Source of the DNA: Bacteroidota bacterium
GTDB lineage: Bacteria > Bacteroidota > Bacteroidia > Bacteroidales > UBA10428
DNA: 64,000 nt
NCBI GenBank assembly: GCA_023442525.1
Contig: JAEZZA010000031.1
Coordinates: forward strand, 186,001-250,000
Direction: 5' to 3'
In this document: piece after piece, positions 53,553 through 62,300 of the stretch
Position numbering within the stretch: the stretch's first letter is position 1
How the letters are laid out: each line of letters opens with the position of its first letter
Program-made: the position numbers and the translations under genes
Notes under the pieces: generated by a model
Databases searched by the model: none
Told to the model about the DNA's origin: nothing
Seen by the model: the letters and a program-made list of their open reading frames with translations, nothing else

Positions 53553-54467
53553 ATGGAAATAAGAAAAATGAAGTGGCTGGCATATTTGATAGTGCCGTTT
53601 ATAGCAGTAGCAATATCCTGTAAGGATGACGATGACGATATGGGCAATGGAAACGGGAGCGACCATGTTAACGGTCCCAATGAAGTTGTCCTTGAAGATT
53701 TCACCCAGGACAACCTTGCTATAATTGAACTGGGAACTCAGGCGGTTTCAGGTGGTGAAGATACGTTAATTCGTGCATTTGGTCAGATGATGATCAATGC
53801 TTACAGTTCAGCACAGGACTTTTTGGAAGCAATAGCTGAAGGCAGGAATGTAGATCTTCCGGCGGAACCGGGTAATGAACAACAGCAGTTCAGCGATAGT
53901 TTGGGAACGCTTACCGGGCCGGAATTTGATTCGGTTTATATCTTCAATCAGATCCTGATGCATACCGAGACAAAGAACTATTTTGAGGCGGTATTTGATA
54001 CAACAAATGATCAGGCGTTGAAAAATTATATCAATCAATACCTTCCAGCTGTAACTTCGCATTTGCAGTTGGCTGACAGCATTGCCGCTCTACTATTTAA
54101 TTATGAAGGCGGCGGAATTGGAAACGATACAACCGGTATTGGAAATGACACTACAGGTGTCGGAAACGACACAACCGGTGTCGGTAATGACACGACCGGT
54201 GTCGGTAATGACACGACCGGTGTTGGAAATGACACGACCGGTGTTGGAAACGACACTACTGGTGTTGGAAACGACACTACTGGCATGGGAAATGATACGA
54301 CAGGTGTAGGTGTTGATACAACAGGAGTTGGAAACGGAGGACCAGATGGTGGTATGGATGGTGGTTCCGATGGAGGCACAGATGGTGGCACGGATGGTGG
54401 AAACGGCGGTGCAGGAGATGGAGATGGATACGGTATCAGACCTAAAGGTGGAACCGGTGTTGTATAA
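53553..54467 (+). CDS. Surface lipoprotein, DUF4142-like domain plus GNDTTG repeat stalk
   Basis: A 304-residue protein. The lipoprotein signal ends VAISC (Cys23) and is followed by KDDDDD, the acidic surface-export signal, so it is probably outside the outer membrane. Residues about 45-185 are helical (DNLAIIELGTQAVSG, LKNYINQYLPAVTSH) and resemble DUF4142/ferritin-like bundles. Residues 189-258 hold ten 7-residue units of the form (V/I/M)GNDTTG. A Gly/Asp-rich tail (PDGGMDGGSDGGTDGGTDGG) ends the protein. The repeat could be a calcium-binding or flexible stalk; function unknown. A terminator follows. Confidence 0.78.
   Translation: MEIRKMKWLAYLIVPFIAVAISCKDDDDDMGNGNGSDHVNGPNEVVLEDFTQDNLAIIELGTQAVSGGEDTLIRAFGQMMINAYSSAQDFLEAIAEGRNVDLPAEPGNEQQQFSDSLGTLTGPEFDSVYIFNQILMHTETKNYFEAVFDTTNDQALKNYINQYLPAVTSHLQLADSIAALLFNYEGGGIGNDTTGIGNDTTGVGNDTTGVGNDTTGVGNDTTGVGNDTTGVGNDTTGVGNDTTGMGNDTTGVGVDTTGVGNGGPDGGMDGGSDGGTDGGTDGGNGGAGDGDGYGIRPKGGTGVV
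54117..54326 (+). repeat. 21-bp coding tandem repeat, ten units
   Basis: Ten 21-bp units encode IGNDTTG (2), VGNDTTG (6), MGNDTTG (1) and VGVDTTG (1). Two adjacent units are identical (gtcggtaatgacacgaccggt differs at no base), as are most of two others, so the tract is still homogenising. It is in frame and length change would be tolerated. Confidence 0.9.
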
Positions 54468-54494
54468 AGTGAACCATGATAATGATAAAAACAA

Positions 54495-54528
54495 AAAGAG
54501 TCCTCGTTTTGAAGGACTCTTTTTTTTA
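54495..54528 (+). terminator. Rho-independent terminator of the repeat lipoprotein
   Basis: AAAGAGTCCT and AGGACTCTTT pair over 10 bp around CGTTTTGA, followed by a T tract of eight or more. Confidence 0.9.
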
Positions 54529-54537
54529 TTATTTTTG
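54508..54537 (+). promoter_or_regulatory. Promoter of tRNA-Arg, overlapping a terminator
   Basis: TTTG at 54508-54511, which lies in the loop of the terminator, then 18 bases, then TATTTTTG at 54530-54537. Spacing is near the consensus; the start would be near 54543, 36 bases before the tRNA. Confidence 0.5.
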
Positions 54538-54578
54538 CACCAGTCTGTTTGAGTAGTAACAAGCGGTATCATCAATCC

Positions 54579-54652
54579 GGTTCCGTAGCTCAGTTGGATA
54601 GAGCAACAGCCTTCTAAGCTGTGGGTCGCGCGTTCGAATCGCGCCGGAATCA
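54579..54652 (+). tRNA. tRNA-Arg (anticodon TCT)
   Basis: A 74-base tRNA. The acceptor GGTTCCG pairs with CGGAATC (one G-U pair), with discriminator A. D arm GCTC/GAGC, anticodon stem ACAGC/GCTGT enclosing CTTCTAA (anticodon TCT, reading AGA/AGG), T arm GCGCG/CGCGC with TTCGAAT. CCA is not encoded. Confidence 0.95.
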
Positions 54653-54663
54653 CTCCTTTAAAC

Positions 54664-54686
54664 GCCACCGATGGTGGCATTTTTGT
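54664..54686 (+). terminator. Terminator of tRNA-Arg
   Basis: GCCACC-GAT-GGTGGC hairpin followed by ATTTTTGTTT, eleven bases after the tRNA. Confidence 0.75.
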
Positions 54687-54697
54687 TTAGGCCTTCA

Positions 54698-55513
54698 TCA
54701 CTTCTTGTTCAGCAGGTAATTATTAGTGCTTTCGAAAATCTTGTCAGCCGATTTGGCAATAAATCCGCCGAATAGTTTGCCGTCAGGACCAGGATATCTC
54801 TGGGCAAATTCATAGTAGCAGCATGGAATATTATAATTTCCTTCAACGAATTTGATATTCACGATATCAGCGAGCGTACTCGATTGTCTCAGAAAATCCT
54901 CACGAGTTCCCTTTATGGCTCCTCCCGAAGTGTTGAGGACAAATCCGTTATCGATCAGGAGCTGGTTTACCCGTTCGAGGGAATTGATCTTTTTCAGAGC
55001 ATTTACACTGACTGTAAAATGGTTGGCCCGGAATCCGAATACATAAAACCAGGCTGCGTACTCCGATTCTTTCAGGAGCCTGGTATAAACCTCGTATGAA
55101 AGGGGCTCAAAAATATTACCTGAAAAAATCAGGTCATTAGTGGTTTCAAGTTTTGAAAGAGCCTGTTCGAGCAGGTCGTTCAAAGGCTCCCTCACGTAGG
55201 ACGACATTTCCTCAAGTTTCAGTTCGCTTATGAATATGCGGGGAGCATCGTCATTGCCGGGCAGTTCATAATGCCTGGCAAATAAGTGCTTGTCTTCAAA
55301 TACATATTCACCTTTCTGAACATAGCCTGCTGCTTTAAAGGGCTTGGCGACTTCATCGATATGTATCCGGCGATCATTGAGTGTTCTGAAGGCAATATGA
55401 TCGTTGACCACGGTTTCACCTTCACTGGAGAACAGCTCGTGAATTTTTTGTACCGACGGATTGTTTGATACATACTCATTCCACAGTCGCTCAAAAATCT
55501 GAACCAGTTTCAT
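54698..55513 (-). CDS. DUF1338 protein (2-oxoadipate dioxygenase/decarboxylase-like)
   Basis: A 271-residue cytoplasmic protein matching the DUF1338 family (VNDHIAFRTLND with the metal-binding His, YELPGNDDAPRIFISELKLEE, GFRANHFTVSVNAL, FVEGNYNIPCCYYEFAQRYP). Characterised members (HglS, YdcJ) are iron-dependent enzymes that decarboxylate 2-oxoadipate to 2-hydroxyglutarate in lysine catabolism. Whether this organism uses that route is unknown; lysA in the window is biosynthetic. It is monocistronic; the next minus-strand gene upstream ends 154 bases away. Confidence 0.88.
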   Translation of the reverse strand: MKLVQIFERLWNEYVSNNPSVQKIHELFSSEGETVVNDHIAFRTLNDRRIHIDEVAKPFKAAGYVQKGEYVFEDKHLFARHYELPGNDDAPRIFISELKLEEMSSYVREPLNDLLEQALSKLETTNDLIFSGNIFEPLSYEVYTRLLKESEYAAWFYVFGFRANHFTVSVNALKKINSLERVNQLLIDNGFVLNTSGGAIKGTREDFLRQSSTLADIVNIKFVEGNYNIPCCYYEFAQRYPGPDGKLFGGFIAKSADKIFESTNNYLLNKK

Positions 55514-55602
55514 AATAATTCCTTTGTCAGATTAACAATGCGTATCAAACCATGTTCACTAAATTCCATAATGCATTATGTTCTAACTACTTCGTTATTC
55601 AT

Positions 55603-55619
55603 CATTCGATGTTCGATGT
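55603..55619 (-). repeat. TTCGATG repeat fragment
   Basis: CATTCGATGTTCGATGT contains two TTCGATG heptamers and shares its first 13 bases with 36398-36410. It lies between the receiver gene and DUF1338. Confidence 0.55.
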
Positions 55620-55667
55620 GCGGATTTGACGGAATTTCAACATAAAAGCCACCGACATCTGAAATGA

Positions 55668-56072
55668 CTATATCTTTATCTCCGGCGGAAAAGACAATTT
55701 ATTATGTAATACATCGGCAATGACAGGAACAAGCTTTTCGGCTATCTCGAATTTACTTACTGCGCCTTTAAAACCGGCCTTGATCAATTCTTCCAGGTAA
55801 ATCCGATCCTGATACATGGTTATTGCAATGAGGCGAATATGATTGTACAGGATATTAACAACCCTTGCTGTTGCAATACCGTTCAAACCGGGCATTTCAA
55901 TATCCATCAGTAATATCCTGCATTTGATCAGATCAGAAAATTCAAGTAATTCAGCACCTGATCTGAATTTTGCAAGAATGTTGAATTTTCCGCTTTGCTG
56001 AAGGTAATTCTCAACTATCTCAAGGAACAACGGATTATCATCAACCAGAATAACGTTTATTTTTCGGTCCAA
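55668..56072 (-). CDS. Stand-alone receiver domain protein
   Basis: A 134-residue CheY-like receiver with phospho-acceptor Asp57 in LLMDIEMPG, the acidic pair Asp11/Asp12, the Thr in AITMYQD and the Lys in AVSKFE. There is no output domain. Together with the LuxR-type regulator 113 bases upstream it is the end of the signalling run on this strand. It resembles the receiver of the LuxR neighbour (same ITMY-D and LLMDIEMP patterns), so it may come from duplication with loss of the HTH, or act as a phosphate sink. Confidence 0.85.
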   Translation of the reverse strand: MDRKINVILVDDNPLFLEIVENYLQQSGKFNILAKFRSGAELLEFSDLIKCRILLMDIEMPGLNGIATARVVNILYNHIRLIAITMYQDRIYLEELIKAGFKGAVSKFEIAEKLVPVIADVLHNKLSFPPEIKI

Positions 56073-56185
56073 CTTTTTTCGGCAAAATTATTGCACCCCG
56101 ATCCCGGGCCGGACAGAATATACTCTGAAAAAGAAGTGGTAATTCCTGTTAAATGATCAGGGGAATCCCTTAAGGGAGAAAACTG

Positions 56186-56836
56186 TCAGTGGATTTTAAT
56201 TAGTTCGTTTTTTACAGCAAAAATCACCAATCCCGCAGTGTTGCGGGTTTCGGTCTTGAGGAATAAACTCGACTTATGACTTTCAATAGTTTTGGGACTT
56301 AGGAAAAGTGTCTGGGAGATCTCCTTATTTGACATTCCTTTGCAAACCAGATTGAGTATTTCGATCTCCCGTGAAGATAAGTTGAGCTTTTTTAACCGCC
56401 CTTCAGGATCCTTCTTTTCCTGTATACCGATAAAGGCCTGCTTAAGCAGCTCCGGAGTAAAGAAACCCAGTCCCTCATGTACATCCCGAATGGCCTTTTC
56501 CAATTCAATTGTTGTAGCTTCTTTTAATACAAAACCTGAAACGCCCGACTTGATCATTTCATAATAATAATTATGATCGCTGTACATTGTCAGTGCGATT
56601 ATCTTTATATCGGGTCTTTTTTTGTTAGATATCAGGGATGCCTCTATTCCTCCCATTTCGGGCATTTCAATATCCATTAAAACAATTCCCTGATTAAGTT
56701 CTTCCAGATGATCGCAATATTCCTTACCGTTAGCGTATTCAGCAATAATTTTGAAGTCGGGAATTCTTCCGAGAAGGCTCTTTAGTCCTTCCCGGAATAG
56801 AGTATGATCTTCCACAATAATCAGGTTAATGCTCAT
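56186..56836 (-). CDS. NarL/LuxR-type response regulator
   Basis: A 216-residue regulator. The receiver (1-120) has Asp55 in IVLMDIEMPEMG and the Lys in VLKEAT. The C-terminal HTH (about 150-210) has LSSREIEILNLVCKGMSNKE and LSPKTIESHKSSLF. It should bind DNA when phosphorylated. It starts eight bases after the stop of the histidine kinase gene at 56845, the typical pairing of a HisKA_3 kinase with its NarL regulator. The kinase is broken, so its phosphate donor is now unclear. Confidence 0.93.
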   Translation of the reverse strand: MSINLIIVEDHTLFREGLKSLLGRIPDFKIIAEYANGKEYCDHLEELNQGIVLMDIEMPEMGGIEASLISNKKRPDIKIIALTMYSDHNYYYEMIKSGVSGFVLKEATTIELEKAIRDVHEGLGFFTPELLKQAFIGIQEKKDPEGRLKKLNLSSREIEILNLVCKGMSNKEISQTLFLSPKTIESHKSSLFLKTETRNTAGLVIFAVKNELIKIH

Positions 56837-56844
56837 ACTCTAAT

Positions 56845-58435
56845 TTACAAATTTATAGTGATACTTACACAGGTACCTGAATCTTTTCCTGTTATAAATT
56901 TTATCTCACCTCCGAGAGTATGAATTCTTGATTGCATATTTAACAGACCAGAGCCACCGGAGTCCCTGCCTTCTTCAAAATCAAACCCCCTGCCGTTATC
57001 CTGGTAAACCACTTCCAGTGACTTGTTAACCTCATTTATACGAATTTTAATGTGGGTTGCGCCTGAATGTTTCAGACTGTTGTGCACCAGTTCAATTAGC
57101 ACCCTGTATAAAGAGACTTCGATGAATTCATCATATCGTTTACCGGGACTGCAATTACCTTCAAAATCGAAAACCAGCTCCGATTTTAAATTCCCGGTGA
57201 AGCTTTTAAGAGCTGTAACCAGACCAAAATTTCTGAGTATAAGGACTTAAATTATTGGAAATCTCTTTCAGTCCTACCACAGATTCATCCAACATCTTAC
57301 CCAGTTTTTCATAGGAATTACGGTCTTCTTCCGGGCTGGTTACTTTGCCCAGGTTATAATGATAAATCTTACATGCCGAAAGAAGGGGTCCCAAACCATC
57401 ATGCAGATCCTTTGCAATCCTTGTTCTTTCGCTTTCCTCGCCCATAATGTAAGATATGTACACTTCTTTCTGAAGACGCTTATTTTCGCTCACATCACGT
57501 ACAATTGCCAGCAATACGGTATTTTCAATCAAATCCACCACATTCAGCGATACATCAGCATCGAAAGCACTACCGTCCAGGCGGGTATGCAGCCATTCGA
57601 AATGCTGCGGTACACCCTTCAGGGCTTTTTCGATTAACTGAAGTCCTTTTTGTTTAGATTCAATGCCGTCGGGTTGATGTACGGGTGAGAAATCAAATGG
57701 CGTCTTATTTATAATGTCTTCCTTACTGCATCCAAATAATTGAAGTGTTTTATTATTACACTCGATAAATTGCTCGCCTTTTAAAATAAATATGGCATCC
57801 TGCGCACTATTGAAAAGGCTGAAATATTTGTTCTCTTCTCTTCTGACATTTTCAATGGCAGTCTTGGTTTGCTTGAACGTAAGCCATCCGATAATTCCTG
57901 CAATGAATACAAACGCAAAACCGGAGTATATAACCGATTTGGAATATGGATGTACACTGGCAAATTCATATCGTGGCAAAACAAGAGCATAGAAAATAAT
58001 GAAAGCTAAAATGATCACAAATACCATGCTTAGTATATTTCTGCTTTTAGCGATCAGATTCGTATAGAAAAATAAGAGAATAAGATCCAGGACATATTGC
58101 GTGAAATCATAGGACAAATCGAATGAAAACTGTCCGGTTACATGGAATCTTGTCCATGTAATGCCTGTGATAACCGATATTACAGTCAGGGCAGAGGATA
58201 GTCCGAAATTGCCTTTCTTCAGAAGTACCACAGACACAAATAGAAGAACGATAATGGCAACATTCGGAATAAATTCCGGGGTAATTTCATGAATGGTCAG
58301 AGAGGATATGCACAATACTATCGCTATGATAATTAAAGTGGCCATATTTACTATAAGGAGGGTTCTGGCCTTACGCTTCAACAGCCAGTCGCTGTCCTTA
58401 TAGGATTGCAGAAGCTAATCCAGCATTTTTTTCAT
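56845..58435 (-). pseudogene. Membrane PAS histidine kinase (HisKA_3) with an early stop and a frameshift
   Basis: The reverse strand from an ATG at 58435 reads MKKMLD, then TAG (58417-58415), then LLQSYKDSDWLLKRKART and a full kinase: about six membrane helices, a PAS domain (FSLFNSAQDAIFILK), and HisKA_3 with His327 (numbered from the TTG at 58381) in RIAKDLHDGLGPLL. After NNLSPY the frame fails at 57238-57241; in the next frame ILRNFGLVTALKSF continues to the HATPase (LVHNSLKHSG, DNGRGFDF, GSGLLNMQSR) and the stop at 56845. Adding two bases to the TATA run restores P-x-x-L-x-x-FGL spacing, so a TA dinucleotide seems lost. A TTG at 58381 could bypass the first lesion. It lies 12 bases after the DUF1460 stop. 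Confidence 0.8.
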
Positions 58436-58446
58436 GATTGATTCAA

Positions 58447-59292
58447 TTAATGCACTAACCTGGCCACAATTATTCCCGACCAGGATGCCTTGTTTTGAAT
58501 AAATTCATGTAAAGGTAATTCGGAAACCTCAACTTTTTTATTCGTGGATGAAGCATGCATGAAATGCAGAGAATTATTAACACGGATTGCAAAGCCCACA
58601 TGTGCAACTTCAAGTCCTTCCACAGTGGTGGTTATCGCAATCAGATCCCCGCTCCGGATCATGCTTTCACGTTGGCGAATTTCAGCTTTCGGGATGTAGT
58701 GTTTATTAAGGGAATTGAGCCATTCTTCAGACTTTCTGATCTCATCGATGGAACTGTCAAGGCTCAACCCCGGATACTTTGAACTGTTCCGGCTCATGAA
58801 ATTAATGTTCTTTACCAATGGCTTTCCGCCTATAGATTCGGTAATATTTTCGAGTATGCCTTTATTCTGATTATTTACTATCCATTCATAAAAATAATGA
58901 AGCCGTGATGTATAGTCTCCTTGCACACCATTCCTGTAACGAATAAATTTCAATTGATTGCAGAAATCTTCGAAACCTGTCTTTCGTTCTTTAATGACGA
59001 TCGCTAATGCGACCGTACTCTCCAGGAACGTGACACAGTCGAGTTCCTCGAGGTTGATCACCAGACTTTCCTTTGCCGGTTTATCCAGGACACCGCCCAC
59101 ATATTGTTTACCCAATAAATGCCGGCCTACATTAATTATTATATCTGATACAGAAGAATCCGGCCACCTGAATTTCTCAGCGTTGGACATAATGGAATTA
59201 AATTCCTCAACATCCCTTGAGGTATAAATAACCTGTGCTGATGTATACAGTGATAAAAAAGCTCCGAAAAGAAAAATAACAAATTGCTTCAT
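58447..59292 (-). CDS. Secreted DUF1460 (NlpC/P60-like) protein
   Basis: A 281-residue protein with a signal peptide (about 1-19). The DUF1460 core is of the papain-like amidase fold: LEELDCVTFLES carries the presumed nucleophile Cys86 and GLEVAHVGFAIR the His, with HFMHASS at the C-terminal part. Structurally studied Bacteroidota members are thought to cut peptidoglycan-derived peptides or amides. It is in the signalling run between the 1207-residue sensor and the broken kinase, an odd place for an envelope hydrolase. Confidence 0.88.
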   Translation of the reverse strand: MKQFVIFLFGAFLSLYTSAQVIYTSRDVEEFNSIMSNAEKFRWPDSSVSDIIINVGRHLLGKQYVGGVLDKPAKESLVINLEELDCVTFLESTVALAIVIKERKTGFEDFCNQLKFIRYRNGVQGDYTSRLHYFYEWIVNNQNKGILENITESIGGKPLVKNINFMSRNSSKYPGLSLDSSIDEIRKSEEWLNSLNKHYIPKAEIRQRESMIRSGDLIAITTTVEGLEVAHVGFAIRVNNSLHFMHASSTNKKVEVSELPLHEFIQNKASWSGIIVARLVH

Positions 59293-59319
59293 ATGCAGGT
59301 GGATCAGGCTAAACTATTC

Positions 59320-59340
59320 ACCCCGGCTTTCGACCGGGGT
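59320..59340. repeat. GC-rich hairpin between the sensor and DUF1460 genes
   Basis: ACCCCGG-CTTTCGA-CCGGGGT is a perfect 7-bp inverted repeat in the 79-base gap. There is no T tract on the minus strand, so it may be an interspersed palindrome or a weak attenuator rather than a true terminator. Confidence 0.45.
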
Positions 59341-59371
59341 TGGCAAGATAATCTTTTTATGATTCCGGTGG

Positions 59372-62300
59372 TTATTTTGCAGATTTTTTTAGCTTTTCAT
59401 TCTCATCCCGGAGTCGTTTAACCTCATCCTCCATGATCTTCAAATCGGTGACGTCGAGCTGTATGCCAAGCAGACCGGTTTTTCCGGTTGTTGACATGAC
59501 AAAAGGCGATTTAGTAGTTTTGAGGTGTGTCTCGCGACCATTTACTTTCTCAACATGCAAATACGTTTTTTCACCCGATTCGATAATCTCGAGTTCCTGT
59601 TTCCGCCAGCTTGCAACATCATCATCGGGATGATTGTCAAAGTCGGTTGTTCCGATGATTTGTTCAGGAGATTTATTGTAAATTGAAGAAACCGCTTCGT
59701 TAACAACAACAAAAGCGCCGTTTTCATCTTTCAGGAAGATCTTTGCAGGTATTTTATTCAATATATCAATCAACAGCTTCCTGTTCTTTTCGACCGACTC
59801 AGTGATTTCTTTCGCTTGGGTTTCCATATTCTTGATCCGCGAAATATCCTTGCTGATGCCGAATGTCCCTATGATTTCGCCTTTTTCGTTCTTCAATGGC
59901 AATTTCGATGTATTTACAAAGTTTACACGGCCGTCTTCCATAACTTCTTTTTCTTCAAAATCGATTATGGCCTCACCGGTTGCTATAATTTTCTGCTCAT
60001 CATTAAACGCCGGACGGGCATGTTCTTCTGCAAAGAGATCGAAATCGGTTTTTCCTAAAAGTTCGCTATCATCCTTCAAACCGAACAACTTTAGCATCGA
60101 CTTACTAAACCTTATAAACCTGCTTTCTCTGTCTTTAAAGAAAATATGTTCAGGCACACTTTCCAGCAACGCATTCAGCAGCGACGTCTCTTTTTCCAGT
60201 TCCACTGTGGATGCTTCGAGTTCCTTCTGTTTCAATTTTAATTCTTCGGCCATCAAGCCCGATTCGTACTCCTTCCGCTTAATATCCGTGATATCAAACT
60301 GAACGCCGAATAGTCCGGTTACGCCCATATTTTCGATATAGAAAGGTTTCTTGATGGTACGAACGATCAGACCGTCATATTTCGAAGGATCTCCTTCCTC
60401 GTAAGTCTGAGTTCTTCCCGATTTAATTATTTCCTGCTCCAGCCTGAAGTATTCGGAGGCCTGATCATGAGGATAAAAATCGAAATCGGATTTGCCAAGA
60501 ATTTCCTCGACAGTTTTTCCGTAGTTTTCGGCCACGGGCTTATTGGCAACTATAAACCTGCCCTTATCGTCTTTCAGGAATATCTTCTCGGGAATTTCAT
60601 TTATTATTGCGATCAACAGTTTCCTGAAATCCTCCATTTCTTTCATTGCCTTTCTATTGCGCTCGGCGTCTTCTTCCTTCATGCGCTCCATCTGCTCATG
60701 AGTAGCCTGAAGTTCCTCAATGTTCTGCCTCAATTCCTCATCCTGAGCCTTCATTTCTTCGGCCTGTTGCTGGAAGCGCTCCAGGTATTGTGTTGTTTGC
60801 AAATGAAGTTTAACAGTAATCAGTGCAGAAGCGATACTTTCGGCAACCTTTTCAACAAATTCCACTTCGTGGGGCTTGAAATCGTTAAATGAAGCTATTT
60901 CAATAACACCTAAAATTTCCTCGTCTTTATTTAAAGGAACAACGAGCAGGCATCGTGGTTTGGCTCCGCCTAGTCCCGATGTTATGGTAAGGTAATCATC
61001 GGGTAATTTATTTGTAAGGATCGATTTCTTTTCCAGAACACAGGTTCCTGCCATTCCTTCACCAATTGCGATACGCTTCTTCAAAAACTTCTGCCGGTCG
61101 TATGCATAGCTGGAGATAAGATTGAGGCATGGCTGCTCTTCTTCTTCTTCCAAAAGAAACAAGCCTCCCTGATTTGCAGACAGGTACTGAACCAGATTAC
61201 GAATTATGTTGAGAGATAGTTTTTCCAGATCGTCAATTTCTGTTCGCATGATATCATTGAACAGGGCAATCCCGTGGTTGGTCCAGTTTCGCAGCTCATC
61301 CTCCTGCTTCCGCTTTTCTTCCTCGGCTCTGCTTATTATAAGACTTTCTTTAACGTTCTTAAGTGATAATCCGAATTTATCACGTTCACCAAGTACTGGA
61401 AATTCCACATCTACATTGCCTTTACTGAGTTCCGACGCATACAAAGTGGTTGCCTGCATTCTGCTGCTTAATTCATTCAGAGCCCTGCCAATTATACCGA
61501 TCTCGTCGTTCTTGCCGACATCTTCCACAGTATCCAGCTCACCAGTCGTGAGAGATAATAATCCTTCTTTTATGGAATGCAACCGTGCGGAAATTGAATT
61601 AACCAATATACCTGAAATATAATAGAGTAATGAGGCAATAACAAGAGCTAATACTGTCAGAATCAACATAAATCGGTGCAATGATGCCATTGCTTCGGAA
61701 CGGTTAATCTGAGTGATAATTCCCCAGTTCAGGTTTCCGATGGTAATTGGTTTGAAAGCAGAAAATACAACTTCGCCTGTCTGGGTTTCATACTTTGTTG
61801 TTCCCGATTTGCGCCGTAACAGGTCATTGAAACTGTTCTTGTCGATATGCTGAACCAGCGATGTACTGTTTATTCTTTCCGCATTATGGTATATCTCGCC
61901 TGTTGAAGCATTGCGTTTTAGTTTCCTGAGATAGTCATCGCGGTCCGACAGGAATGCAGGGTCGTCGGAGCGATACAGGAGGTCGCTTCCCACCAGTATT
62001 GATTTCATGGAATGTAACGACCGGATACCCTCTTTTTCATAAGCCAGGATATTATCCATCACGATATTGTCGAGTGCAACAATAAGCACACCTGTCATCT
62101 GGGAACCATTGAAAACCGGAACCGAAATGAACAGGCAGGGCTTGTTATAAGCAGCGGGATATACTGTGGCATCGGTATACGAAATTGCTCCGGGAGTCTG
62201 CTGTGATATGGCACTTTTAAATGCAAGTCCAAGTCCGCTATTCCTGTATGGGCCTTCAAACAAATTAGTTCCAAAATCCAGGTTTTTCTTCATGGAATAA

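Noticed and set aside
54117..54326. CRISPR-like array
   Set aside because: The units are contiguous 21-mers without spacers and in frame with a protein.
54093..54680. Long minus-strand frames across the repeat lipoprotein (Pro/Ser/Val-rich and Thr/Ser-rich)
   Set aside because: They are mirror frames of the 21-bp repeat and of tRNA-Arg; codon pattern and conserved lipoprotein signal favour the plus strand.
57206..58381. Treating the 391-residue frame as a complete kinase
   Set aside because: It lacks the ATPase domain, starts from TTG right after an in-frame stop, and the missing domain follows in another frame.
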